Of a stretch of DNA of 64,000 nt, positions 1 to 8,345 are shown one piece after another (the stretch's first letter is position 1; each line of letters opens with the position of its first letter). The position numbers and the translations under genes were made by a program. Below the pieces are notes generated by a model, which was not told the DNA's origin, did not search any database, and worked only from the letters and a program-made list of their open reading frames with translations. The stretch is from Flammeovirga sp. OC4 (GTDB lineage Bacteria > Bacteroidota > Bacteroidia > Cytophagales > Flammeovirgaceae): the NCBI RefSeq assembly GCF_000812565.1, contig NZ_JTAM01000018.1:62001-126000 (forward strand), written 5' to 3'.

Positions 1-51
1 TTTCATAATAGATTGTACATAAATTACTGGGATAAAAACCTAAAAATAAAA

Positions 52-91
52 AACCCCTTGAAAAGATACCAAAGGCACTTCCCAAGAGGTT
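52..91 (-). terminator. Possible intrinsic terminator
   Basis: The arms at 52-60 and 83-91 pair with one mismatch or G-U around a 22-nt loop. On the minus strand the stem is followed by a T-rich run. It would end transcripts coming from the GH92 genes, after they pass the structured element at 114-316. The loop is long, so support is moderate. Confidence 0.45.
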
Positions 92-113
92 ACAAAAGCT
101 ATATATAAATGTT

Positions 114-316
114 AAGTACTAGGACAGACGAAAACGAGTGCTTCGTGCACCATAGTTAAAACTATGGGCAGGTGAGACAACAACCTAATCAAGACTAAAG
201 ACTTGAAGGTTGATAACGAATGCAACACTTTAGTGTTGTTGGAGTCAATATCACCAGCCCATGACTTCAGTCATGGTGCACAATAGTATTGTTCCATTTC
301 GTTTGTCCTACTACTT
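114..316. repeat. Structured element with terminal inverted repeats and nested hairpins
   Basis: The ends, 114-133 and 297-316, are inverted repeats matching at 18 of 20 positions. Inside are several further palindromes: one centred near 160 (CCATAGTTAAAACTATGG), one at about 180-213 (CAACCT...AGGTTG), one near 235 (CAACACTTTAGTGTTG) and one near 267 (CCATGACTTCAGTCATGG). GGTGA at 171-175 can also pair with TCACC at 251-255. Together they would fold into a multi-branched structure. There is no coding potential. The right end touches the stop codon of the GH92 gene. It could be a small non-autonomous mobile element (MITE-like), an IS200/IS605-derived palindromic remnant, or a structured 3' UTR or small RNA. 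The sequence alone does not decide. Confidence 0.6.
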
Positions 317-2624
317 ATCTTTTTTCTCTCGACATAGAGTAGGGTGCGCTGTCAGCAGCAGTACCCCATGATTTGTTTGGTGTTGCTCCCATTTCAAATA
401 CAATCTCTCCACCTGCCATGATTTGCTCATGTGTTAAGAATGTTTTGTTGAAAGGTTGACCGTTTAATGTTGCCGATTGGATGTACACGTTTTCTTCTGA
501 ATTGTTGTTCGCAATTACTTTGAAAGATTTTCCGTTTTCCAATTGCATTTCAGCTTCACCAAACTCAGGTGAACCGATTACGTACTCGCTTGTACCTGGT
601 GCTACTGGATACATCCCCAATGCTGAGAATACATACCAAGCTGAAGTTTGACCGTTGTCTTCATCACCACATAACCCGTCAGGAGTTGGGCTGTAAAGGT
701 CTTTCAATACTTTACGTACCCACTTTTGTGCTTTCCAAGGTTGACCAGCGTAGTTGTAAAGGTAAATACCGTGTTGGATAGGTTGGTTACCGTGAGCGTA
801 TTGGCCTGTTCCGTATTTCTCGTCGGCTACTTTCATTTCTGTGATTTCATGAATCTCAAAACCGTAGTAGTCGTGATTGGCAATTGATGGAGTAGAGAAG
901 ATAGAGTCAATTTTAGCTGCGAATGCTTCTTGACCTCCCATTAGATCTCCTAAACCTGCAGGGTCATGGAATACTGACCATGTGTAGTGCCATGATGAAC
1001 CTTCTGTAAATGCTCCACCCCATGCTTCAGGAATGAAAGGTGTTTGCCATGAACCGTCCTTCATTTTTGCTCTCATAAAGTTGGTCGATGGATCAAATAC
1101 GTTTTTGTAGTTCTGTGCTCTTTTCGCGAATAAGTCGATCTCTTCTTGAGGTCTTCCTAACTCTTCCGCTAATTTCATGATGGTGAAGTCAGCGTAAGCA
1201 TATTCTAATGTACGGGCAGTGTTTTCATGAATACCAACATCGTAAGGGATATAGCCTAAGTTGTTGTAATAATCTACACCCATACGACCTACTGAACCTA
1301 ATGGTCCATGGTTTTTAGAGTTTTTGATAATGGCAGCGTACAATGTATTGATGTCGTATCCTCTGATTCCTTTTAAGTAAGAATCAGCAATCAATGAAGC
1401 TGAATTTGAACCGATCATACAATCTCTGTGACCTGGCGATGCCCATTCTGGCAACCATCCACTTTCGTTGTAAGTGTTGACTAAACCTTGCATGATGTGG
1501 CTGTTCAACTCAGGGTACATTACTGTGAAGAATGGGAAGACTGCTCTGAAAGTATCCCAGAATCCATTATCTGTAAACATATAACCTGGCAATACTTCTC
1601 CGTTGTAAGGTGAGTAGTGTACCAATTTATTGTCTTTGTCGTATTCGTAAAACTTACGAGGGAAAAGTAAAGTACGGTACATTGAAGTATAGAAGTTTTG
1701 CATACTTCTCTCCGATCCACCTTTTACTTTCAAACGGTTAAATTCTATATTCCACTCGTATTGTGCTTCGTCTTTTACTTGAGCAAAAGTCTTTGCTCCT
1801 ACCTCTCTGTCCAAGTTGATTTGAGCTTGCTCAGGAGAGATAAATGATGAAGCTACTTTCGCTGTGATTACTTCACCTGCTTTAGTAGCAAATTTTACAT
1901 AACCCGCTGTTCTTTCAGCTTTTACTTCCAATGCTTCTGAAGCACTCTTACCGTCCCAAGTTCCTTGAGTTGTGAAAGGCTTGTCAAATTCAATCACAAA
2001 GTAATTTGCAAAGTTATCAGGCACTCCACCACTGTTGTTTTTTACATAACCAACAATTTTGTTTTCACCTGGAATAATTTTCACTGAAGAACCTTTATGA
2101 TACGCATCTACTAATACAATGGCATCTTTTGTTTCAGGGAAAGTGAATTGGAAAATGGCACCACGCGTTGTTGGAGCAACTTCCGCTTTCGTTTTATAGG
2201 TATCCAAATTCACACTGTAATAATGTGGTTTGGCAATTTCAGTATCATGAGAGTATTTCGACTGACGCTCTTTCTCTTTAAACTTCACCTCACCTGTCAT
2301 TGGGAATATTGAAAATGCAGCATAGTCATTGATCCAAGGACTTGGCTGATGGGTTTGTTTGATACCGTTAATACTATCTTTTTGGTACATATATGCCCAA
2401 CCATCTCCGTTTTCGTTGGTTTGAGGCGTCCAGAAGTTCATACCAAATGGTGTAGCTACTGCCGGATAAGTGTTACCTGTAGATAATCTAAAATCGGATA
2501 GTGAACCTACTTGTGTGCTCACATATTTTGTAAAATCTTCTAATTGTGGTTTTTCCTCCTTTTGTGTACAAGAGTACATCAGCGGAAGTACTAATAGAAG
2601 TGAAAAGTAATTAAATAATCTCAT
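315..2624 (-). CDS. GH92 family alpha-mannosidase, lipoprotein
   Basis: This is a family GH92 calcium-dependent exo-alpha-mannosidase, which trims mannose from N-glycan or mannan side chains. The N-terminus is a lipoprotein signal ending in LMYSC, so the enzyme should be anchored in the envelope. Family hallmarks are visible: GFWDTFRAVFPFF in the middle, the FTEGSSWHYTW segment whose Glu541 lies where the catalytic acid sits in characterised GH92 enzymes, YAHGNQPIQHG, and DEDNGQTSAWY near the C-terminus carrying the acidic pair of the base/metal site. The length of 769 residues is normal for the family. It is the second gene of a pair, 24 bp after another GH92 gene, and the two probably form one transcript. 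Its stop codon abuts the structured repeat at 114-316. The linkage cleaved cannot be read from sequence. Confidence 0.93.
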   Translation of the reverse strand: MRLFNYFSLLLVLPLMYSCTQKEEKPQLEDFTKYVSTQVGSLSDFRLSTGNTYPAVATPFGMNFWTPQTNENGDGWAYMYQKDSINGIKQTHQPSPWINDYAAFSIFPMTGEVKFKEKERQSKYSHDTEIAKPHYYSVNLDTYKTKAEVAPTTRGAIFQFTFPETKDAIVLVDAYHKGSSVKIIPGENKIVGYVKNNSGGVPDNFANYFVIEFDKPFTTQGTWDGKSASEALEVKAERTAGYVKFATKAGEVITAKVASSFISPEQAQINLDREVGAKTFAQVKDEAQYEWNIEFNRLKVKGGSERSMQNFYTSMYRTLLFPRKFYEYDKDNKLVHYSPYNGEVLPGYMFTDNGFWDTFRAVFPFFTVMYPELNSHIMQGLVNTYNESGWLPEWASPGHRDCMIGSNSASLIADSYLKGIRGYDINTLYAAIIKNSKNHGPLGSVGRMGVDYYNNLGYIPYDVGIHENTARTLEYAYADFTIMKLAEELGRPQEEIDLFAKRAQNYKNVFDPSTNFMRAKMKDGSWQTPFIPEAWGGAFTEGSSWHYTWSVFHDPAGLGDLMGGQEAFAAKIDSIFSTPSIANHDYYGFEIHEITEMKVADEKYGTGQYAHGNQPIQHGIYLYNYAGQPWKAQKWVRKVLKDLYSPTPDGLCGDEDNGQTSAWYVFSALGMYPVAPGTSEYVIGSPEFGEAEMQLENGKSFKVIANNNSEENVYIQSATLNGQPFNKTFLTHEQIMAGGEIVFEMGATPNKSWGTAADSAPYSMSREKR

Positions 2625-2648
2625 ATATATTTTGTTGTGTAGTTTAAT

Positions 2649-4931
2649 CTATTCCAAACTTGATAATGGCTGATCTTCCAAAGAAGCTCCAAAAGATTTG
2701 TTAGGTTGAGGTCCCATTTCAAAAGTGAGAACTCCACCCTCTTCTATTTGTGATTGAGTGATATATGATTTTGTAATCGGTTCTCCATTTAAGTGGAGCG
2801 ACTGTACATACATATTCTCTGCAGATTGATTATGGGCCACCACTGTAAATGATTTTCCATTCGCTAAATCCATATTCACTTTATCGAAAATTGGAGAACC
2901 AATAATGTATTCTTCTGATCCTGGGCAAGCTGGATAGAAACCCATTGCTGAGAAGATATACCAAGCTGACATCTGACCACAATCTTCATTGTTGATCATT
3001 CCATCTGGTTGATCAGAATACATCTCATCCATTAGTCTTCTCACCATTGCTTGTGTTTTCCAAGCTTCTCCTACGTAATTGTAGAGATAAGGATTGGCGT
3101 GTCCTGGCTCATCACCATGAGCATATCCACCTACAAAACCAGAAATATCAACATGTTCCTCTCCTTTCATATGTAATTCTGTGCTGAACAAATGATCCAA
3201 CTCTCTTCCAAAGGCTTCTCTTCCACCTTTCATCTCAATAAAATCATTTAATGCGTGAGGAACGAAGTAATCATATGCCCATTTATTACCTGAAATCCAA
3301 TGTTCTTGCAATGGCTCCCATTCATCCATTACAATATCACCAAACCATTCACCATTCGCTTTACGAGGCCAAAACATGTTTCTTTCCTTATTGAAAACGT
3401 TCTTATAGTTTTGGGCACGCTTCATATAGTATTCGTACTCTTTGTCTTTTCCAAGTTCTTTGGCCAATTGGGCAATCACCCAATCCTCATAAGCATATTC
3501 TAAGGTCTTTGAGATATTTTTAGGAATTTCCGCAGGAACATATCCTAATTTGATATATTCATTCAAACCACCATCTCCATCAGAACTCGATACTTTGTTG
3601 AAGTGAGCAATGTCGTCCATTGCAGCAAAAGCCTCTTCTTTATTAATGTTAGCTCCTTTCTGTATCGCATCATAAATTACGGGAACTGAAGGATAGCCAA
3701 TCATACAAGTATTGTCTACACCACAAAGCTCCCATAGTGGTAAATGCTCATTCGCATCTGTATATCTAGAAATTAATGATTTTGAAAACTCTTCAGACAT
3801 TCTTGTTTCTAAGAAACTAATTAATGGTTTTGTTGCTCTGAAAGTGTCCCAAGTTGAAAATGATGAGTAATTAATAAAGTTATCTGCTGTTAGTTCTTTT
3901 CCCATCGCCACGTATTTACCATCCACATCCATTGATAAGTTAGGAGCAATAAAGTTGTGGTAAACACCTGTATAGAAAATTGTCTTTTGTTCTTCTGTCC
4001 CTCCTTCTATATCAAACTTATTCAATACATTTGACCATTCTTTTTGTGCATTGTCTAATGCAACTGAGAAACTCATTCCTTTTTCAGCATTCAAGTTCTT
4101 TCTTGCACCTTCTAAACTCACTGCAGAAATACCGACTTTCACTTCAATAGCCTCTCCTTCACTAGTTTTGAATGTGGCAAAGCCTTTTACATCCTTTCCT
4201 GAAGCTGTTTGCTTCTCTGTGATTGTACCGTTTTTAGCTACTTTAAAAGTTTCATAAGGTTTTGAGAATTCTGCTACGAAATACACATTTCTTTTACCTC
4301 CCCATCCATTACTTAAACAAACGCCCGTTACTTCTTCATTGCTTTCAGAATGAATTTCAGTTTTTAATACTTGACCGAAAATTATGTTAGTAGGGTCAAA
4401 AATGATATTAGCGTTATCTGTATTAGGAAAAGTATATTTATGAAAACCGACTCTTTTACCTGTTGTCAGTTGTACATCTACATCGTAGTCTTCAAGATAC
4501 ACTTGATAGTAACCTGGCTCTGCCTGTTCTTTTTCATGCGAAAAACGACTTCTCCAACCTTCATCTGGATTTTCAATAGCACCAGCTTCTAACTTCAATT
4601 CTCCAACGGTAGGCATTAATAAAATATCTCCAAGGTCTGACCAGCCTGTACCACTTAAGTGTGTATGACTAAACCCCTTAATATTATCATCATCATAATG
4701 GTATCCTGCACAGTGATTCCAACCTTTTGTATCAGTATCTGGGCTCAACTGAATCATAGAAAAAGGCGTGGTTGCTCCTGGAAAAGTATGCACAATTCCG
4801 CCTGTTCCAATAAAAGGATCAACATAGTTAATCGGTTTTTTGCTTACCTCTACTACTTTTTTCTCTTCTTTACAACCCACTGTAATTAGAAAAAGTGCTA
4901 GTATTGAAGCTATTGAAGTAATTTTTTTCAT
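2649..4931 (-). CDS. GH92 family alpha-mannosidase-like lipoprotein with divergent acid site
   Basis: This is a second GH92 protein. I chose the ATG at 4931 rather than an in-frame start 32 codons upstream, because MKKITSIASILALFLITVGC is a textbook lipoprotein signal and the upstream extension looks random; the result is 760 residues. Motifs FSTWDTFRATKPL, YAHGDEPGHANPYLYNYVGEAW and NNEDCGQMSAWYIFSAMGFYP place it in the family. Where its neighbour has TEGSSW, with the presumed acid Glu, this protein has ISGNKW, so Ser547 aligns with the Glu. The DxD seen in the neighbour is NxD here. Known GH92 enzymes with a substituted acid act on activated linkages such as mannose-1-phosphate, so a different specificity is plausible. 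That is an inference from an alignment by eye. Confidence 0.88.
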   Translation of the reverse strand: MKKITSIASILALFLITVGCKEEKKVVEVSKKPINYVDPFIGTGGIVHTFPGATTPFSMIQLSPDTDTKGWNHCAGYHYDDDNIKGFSHTHLSGTGWSDLGDILLMPTVGELKLEAGAIENPDEGWRSRFSHEKEQAEPGYYQVYLEDYDVDVQLTTGKRVGFHKYTFPNTDNANIIFDPTNIIFGQVLKTEIHSESNEEVTGVCLSNGWGGKRNVYFVAEFSKPYETFKVAKNGTITEKQTASGKDVKGFATFKTSEGEAIEVKVGISAVSLEGARKNLNAEKGMSFSVALDNAQKEWSNVLNKFDIEGGTEEQKTIFYTGVYHNFIAPNLSMDVDGKYVAMGKELTADNFINYSSFSTWDTFRATKPLISFLETRMSEEFSKSLISRYTDANEHLPLWELCGVDNTCMIGYPSVPVIYDAIQKGANINKEEAFAAMDDIAHFNKVSSSDGDGGLNEYIKLGYVPAEIPKNISKTLEYAYEDWVIAQLAKELGKDKEYEYYMKRAQNYKNVFNKERNMFWPRKANGEWFGDIVMDEWEPLQEHWISGNKWAYDYFVPHALNDFIEMKGGREAFGRELDHLFSTELHMKGEEHVDISGFVGGYAHGDEPGHANPYLYNYVGEAWKTQAMVRRLMDEMYSDQPDGMINNEDCGQMSAWYIFSAMGFYPACPGSEEYIIGSPIFDKVNMDLANGKSFTVVAHNQSAENMYVQSLHLNGEPITKSYITQSQIEEGGVLTFEMGPQPNKSFGASLEDQPLSSLE

Positions 4932-5327
4932 TTCTTTTGTAAACTGTATGTAGGCTCTTAAAAATCGCAAAAACATGCATAAACGAGCAATTTCTTGCAA
5001 GATATTCCTGTAGGGGGTGAAATGCAATGTGTTGATACTACAATTATTAATTCTTAAGTATTATTAAGAGATAAATCAGTAATGAGAGATCTTGAAATAA
5101 GAAAAGTAAATTATTTTCTCGTTTGAAAAGATGGAAGCAACCTCAAGTTCAATTACGAAATTATCAACACTTTATATTTTCTATTATAAAAAACTCACCC
5201 AATCTATTATTCAATTAAAATTATCGTCGTATATTGCTTTTTATCTATTATTTCATGCATTATGGCAGAAATTAATAGAAACCACAGCGATTGTGGAAGT
5301 TTAGTACTAACACTCTATTAGATTTTT
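4932..5327. other. Divergent intergenic region, GH92 pair / proAB
   Basis: This is about 396 bp between the divergent GH92 and proA starts. It is very AT-rich and must hold both promoters. The only structure I see is a short hairpin, CCACA at 5282-5286 with TGTGG at 5292-5296, about 30 bp ahead of proA. I find no gene and no clear operator. Confidence 0.5.
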
Positions 5328-6521
5328 ATGATACTTTCAACACAAACTAAAAATGCGGTATTAAATGATTTAGCAACTTTAATTGCTGATCATTCTTCAG
5401 AGATCATTAAAGCCAATAAAAGTGATCTTGAAAAAGCGGGTGATTTGGATCCGACGCTTGTAGACCGCCTAAAAGTGGATGAGAAAAAAGTGCAAGGGAT
5501 GGTTGCTTCAGTACACGAAGTAATTGGTTTAGAAGATCCTGAGGGGAAAGTTTTGTCTTCGTACGATCACCCCAACGGAATGAAAGTGGAAAATAGAGTG
5601 GTCCCCTTTGGGAAAATTTTAATTATATACGAATCTCGTCCTGACGTAACTATTGAAGCGGCTGTAAGTGCTTTTAAATCAGGAAATAAGATATTATTAA
5701 AAGGTGGAAAAGAGGCACGTCAGTCTAACTTACAATTAGTTGACCTTTGGAAAAAAGCACTGAGCCAAAATAACGTAAGTGAAGATTATGTCGAGTACCT
5801 TGATATAGATCGTGAAACAACGCAAAAGTTATTAGCAGAAAACACGCACAAATTAGATCTTATCATCCCTAGAGGTGGCGAAGGCCTTATCAACTACATC
5901 AAGCAAACTACCTCTGTTCCATTGATGATCAGTGGTCGCGGTAATAACTTCGTTTATGTGCATGATAATGCCGACTTTGAAATGGCTACTGAGGTTATCC
6001 TTAATGGAAAGAGCCGTTTGAGTGTTTGTAATGCAATTGACAAAGTGCTTTTCAATGAGAGCATTCCTCAACTAGAAGAAAAGATTCAAGGTTTAGTAGC
6101 TCGTGCCAAAGAAATTGGGTTGGATATTCATGGTGATCAAAAAATTGCTTCTTTAAATAGTGAAGTTCAAGTTACTGATGTGGAAGCACTAATGCCTGAG
6201 GAATTCCTTTCGGAGAAGATATTATTTGTTGCTATAAGTGGACTAGAGGAAGCCATTGCAACGATCAACCAATACTCTGGAGGACACTCTGCTGTCATCA
6301 TCTCAAAAGATGAGGAGAGTGCAACTTTATTCCAATATGAAGTAGATTGTGCTGCAGTTTACCACAACGCCTCGTCAAGGTTTACTGATGGTGGACAGTT
6401 TGGTTTTGGTGCTGAAATCGCAATCAGTACTCAGAAACTACACTTCAGAGGACCCGTTGGATTAGCACAATTAGTCTCAAACAAGTGGTTTATTAAAGGG
6501 AACGGGCAAACGAGAGGTTAA
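5328..6521 (+). CDS. proA: Glutamate-5-semialdehyde dehydrogenase (gamma-glutamyl phosphate reductase)
   Basis: ProA reduces gamma-glutamyl phosphate to glutamate 5-semialdehyde with NADPH, the second step of proline synthesis, in the cytoplasm. The protein of 397 residues is slightly shorter than the E. coli enzyme but complete. It shows the ProA landmarks FGKILIIYESRPDVT, the SGNKILLKGGKEA segment, the catalytic Cys234 in SVCNAID, and the C-terminal FRGPVGLAQLVSNKW. The next gene, proB, starts 2 bp after the stop, so the two enzymes are co-translated. The proA-proB order is the reverse of E. coli. Proline is also a compatible solute, which fits a marine bacterium, but no osmotic control site is visible. 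Confidence 0.96.
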   Translation: MILSTQTKNAVLNDLATLIADHSSEIIKANKSDLEKAGDLDPTLVDRLKVDEKKVQGMVASVHEVIGLEDPEGKVLSSYDHPNGMKVENRVVPFGKILIIYESRPDVTIEAAVSAFKSGNKILLKGGKEARQSNLQLVDLWKKALSQNNVSEDYVEYLDIDRETTQKLLAENTHKLDLIIPRGGEGLINYIKQTTSVPLMISGRGNNFVYVHDNADFEMATEVILNGKSRLSVCNAIDKVLFNESIPQLEEKIQGLVARAKEIGLDIHGDQKIASLNSEVQVTDVEALMPEEFLSEKILFVAISGLEEAIATINQYSGGHSAVIISKDEESATLFQYEVDCAAVYHNASSRFTDGGQFGFGAEIAISTQKLHFRGPVGLAQLVSNKWFIKGNGQTRG

Positions 6522-6522
6522 T

Positions 6523-7290
6523 ATGAAACCAAGAATAGTGGTAAAAATAGGGACGTCTACCCTTACTGCTGGAACAAGTATGATTTCCAGAGGTAAAATC
6601 GAAAACATTGGGCGTCAAATACTTGCCTTAAGAGACCAATATGATATTATTTTGGTTTCTTCTGGTGCAGTTGCCACGGCCAAACAATTTATAAATATTA
6701 GTGGATTGAAAAATAATATGGTGCATTCCAAACAAGCTTTATCAGCAATTGGACAACCCAAATTATTACAGATCTACGCTGAGGTTTTTGGTGATTTTGA
6801 TTTAAAAGTCGCACAGTGTCTGATGACCTATAAGGATTTTGACAATAATGAATCAAAAACCAACACTCTCAACACTGTCAATGAACTACTCACACACGGG
6901 TTTATTCCGATTTTTAATGAGAATGATACCGTGGCAGTGGAAGAATTGATTTTGGGTGATAATGATAAACTTTCTGCGCTAGTGGCTTCACTTGTCAAAG
7001 CAGATAAGTTAATTATTGCCTCTGACATTGATGGTTTATTTACGAAAAACCCTAATATTCATGATGATGCTGAATTGATTCCTGTTGTTAAAGACTTGGA
7101 AGAAATCAAGCAGTTTATTGAAGAAAGGGAAAATGGGTTGGGAACTGGCGGAATGACTTCAAAAGTTAGTGCTGCCAAAATCTGTTTTGATGAAGATATT
7201 GAGGTTTACCTTGTAAATGGTAGCCGAACTAATTTCATACAAAGGTCTTTGGAAGGGAGCTTGAAATTTACAAAATTCCAACCTAGCTAG
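6523..7290 (+). CDS. proB: Glutamate 5-kinase, short form without PUA domain
   Basis: ProB phosphorylates glutamate to gamma-glutamyl phosphate, the first and normally proline-inhibited step of proline synthesis. The amino-acid kinase fold is clear: VVKIGTSTLT at the N-terminus, ILVSSGAVATA, IPIFNENDTVAVEE, FGDNDKLSALVAS-like LGDNDKLSALVAS, IIASDIDGLFT, and GTGGMTSKVSAAKI near the end. At 255 residues it lacks the C-terminal PUA domain of the roughly 367-residue E. coli enzyme, a known short architecture. It follows proA by 2 bp and is closed by a strong hairpin at 7324-7367. Confidence 0.95.
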   Translation: MKPRIVVKIGTSTLTAGTSMISRGKIENIGRQILALRDQYDIILVSSGAVATAKQFINISGLKNNMVHSKQALSAIGQPKLLQIYAEVFGDFDLKVAQCLMTYKDFDNNESKTNTLNTVNELLTHGFIPIFNENDTVAVEELILGDNDKLSALVASLVKADKLIIASDIDGLFTKNPNIHDDAELIPVVKDLEEIKQFIEERENGLGTGGMTSKVSAAKICFDEDIEVYLVNGSRTNFIQRSLEGSLKFTKFQPS

Positions 7291-7323
7291 AATCGGAAGG
7301 TTTTAAAAGATCGTAAAGTAAAA

Positions 7324-7367
7324 TGACGTTATTGTTTACATATTTTGAGCTGTAAATAATAACGTCA
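7324..7367. terminator. Bidirectional terminator between proB and the LolA-like gene
   Basis: Arms 7324-7340 and 7351-7367 pair at 16 of 17 positions. A-rich sequence precedes the left arm and a T-run follows the right arm, so it can act for both converging transcripts: proAB (plus) and the ABC/LolA-like unit (minus). Confidence 0.85.
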
Positions 7368-7392
7368 TTTTTGATTTATATAACTATTCGAA

Positions 7393-8124
7393 TTACTTTT
7401 TCAGATTCGCTTTATTAAAAACATTATCAGAAATCGGCACATTATCCTGCATCTCAATCACAATAAAATCTGTCCCTTTCCCATCTTTTAATACGTCCTT
7501 ATAATTCATCTTGAAAGGATAGAATCTTCCATTCACTGGGCGAACATCTTCCATGTTAATCGTCTTTAAAAGCTGACCACTTTTGGCGAATAGATCTTGA
7601 CGCATGGGTACATAATTTTTCTTTTCTACCCACATCTTCACTTTAGGGTAGGAAATATCGTCCACTTTAGCGTCCAATTGTAATATATAACAGTCTTCTC
7701 CGTTCATCTGCTCTTCTCCTTTGATAGTTGGTGTGTACATATCCACCATTTTCTTCTCCTGCATCATATCTTCATACGACATGTCTGACCCATTGACAGA
7801 CTGTCTTAGCATATGACCTGAAATCTGTATGGTACGATCTGATGATGGAGAGTAAATCCAAAGTTTATCGTCCAGCTTCAACATTTTAGTCCCTTTTTCT
7901 CTTGCCGGCGAAAGGTATTCTGAAAAAGTATCTTTTGTTCCTCTGGAATAGGCTTCCATCACAATTTCCTTGTTCTTTCTCTTTCCATATACAATCATTT
8001 TTGATTTAGTAATTTTTGTATTGGAATACATGTTTTCATCAATTTTTTGAAGCATTGCTACGGGGTCTTGTGCCATTACGGTACAGCCTATTAGTAGAAA
8101 AGCTATGGTGAATATTTTTTTCAT
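7393..8124 (-). CDS. Outer-membrane lipoprotein-sorting protein family (LolA-like periplasmic carrier)
   Basis: This is a secreted protein of 243 residues with a signal peptide ending in TVMAQ. It belongs to the LolA-like 'outer membrane lipoprotein-sorting protein' group, recognisable from the TKSKMIVYGKRKNKEI strand, the EYLSPAREKGTKMLKL segment, LWIYSPSSDRTIQISG, and MNGEDCYILQLDAK. LolA-fold proteins hold an acyl chain in a half-barrel and carry a lipid or lipoprotein across the periplasm. It is the last gene of the minus-strand unit with two LolE/FtsX-type permeases, an ATPase, an outer-membrane protein and a TetR regulator, so it is probably the shuttle of that export pathway rather than the housekeeping LolA. 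It is separated from the permease by 221 bp containing a nested palindrome. The cargo is unknown. Confidence 0.82.
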   Translation of the reverse strand: MKKIFTIAFLLIGCTVMAQDPVAMLQKIDENMYSNTKITKSKMIVYGKRKNKEIVMEAYSRGTKDTFSEYLSPAREKGTKMLKLDDKLWIYSPSSDRTIQISGHMLRQSVNGSDMSYEDMMQEKKMVDMYTPTIKGEEQMNGEDCYILQLDAKVDDISYPKVKMWVEKKNYVPMRQDLFAKSGQLLKTINMEDVRPVNGRFYPFKMNYKDVLKDGKGTDFIVIEMQDNVPISDNVFNKANLKK

Positions 8125-8155
8125 ATTTCTTTATTGTTTTAATTCTTTTTATATC

Positions 8156-8295
8156 TCAAGTGTTAAGCCGAAAGGCGTCACTTGTGATTTATCATTGTCT
8201 CCCGACTTCGAATAGCCTAATTGTATTTGTTCGTTTTGAAGTCAGGAGACTTCGCCAAAATGTTGTTCCAAGTGACGCTTTCTCTTAACACTTGA
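8156..8295. repeat. Nested 140-bp palindromic element between permease and LolA-like gene
   Basis: The outer arms 8156-8184 and 8269-8295 share TCAAGTGTTAAG and GCGTCACTTG as inverted copies with a few mismatches. The inner arms 8197-8212 (GTCTCCCGACTTCGAA) and 8236-8250 pair in the same way. The result is one long interrupted hairpin. It lies inside the ABC operon and has no T-run, so it resembles a REP or MITE-like element, or an mRNA-stabilising structure setting the level of the downstream LolA-like gene, rather than a terminator. Confidence 0.65.
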
Positions 8296-8345
8296 AACAT
8301 TAATAGGCATTGCATCTCTACACTACCGTATTCTTTCAATTAATC

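Noticed and set aside
114-316. tRNA or a known riboswitch
   Set aside because: There is no tRNA-like T-loop or anticodon arm. The element lies downstream of a gene rather than ahead of one.
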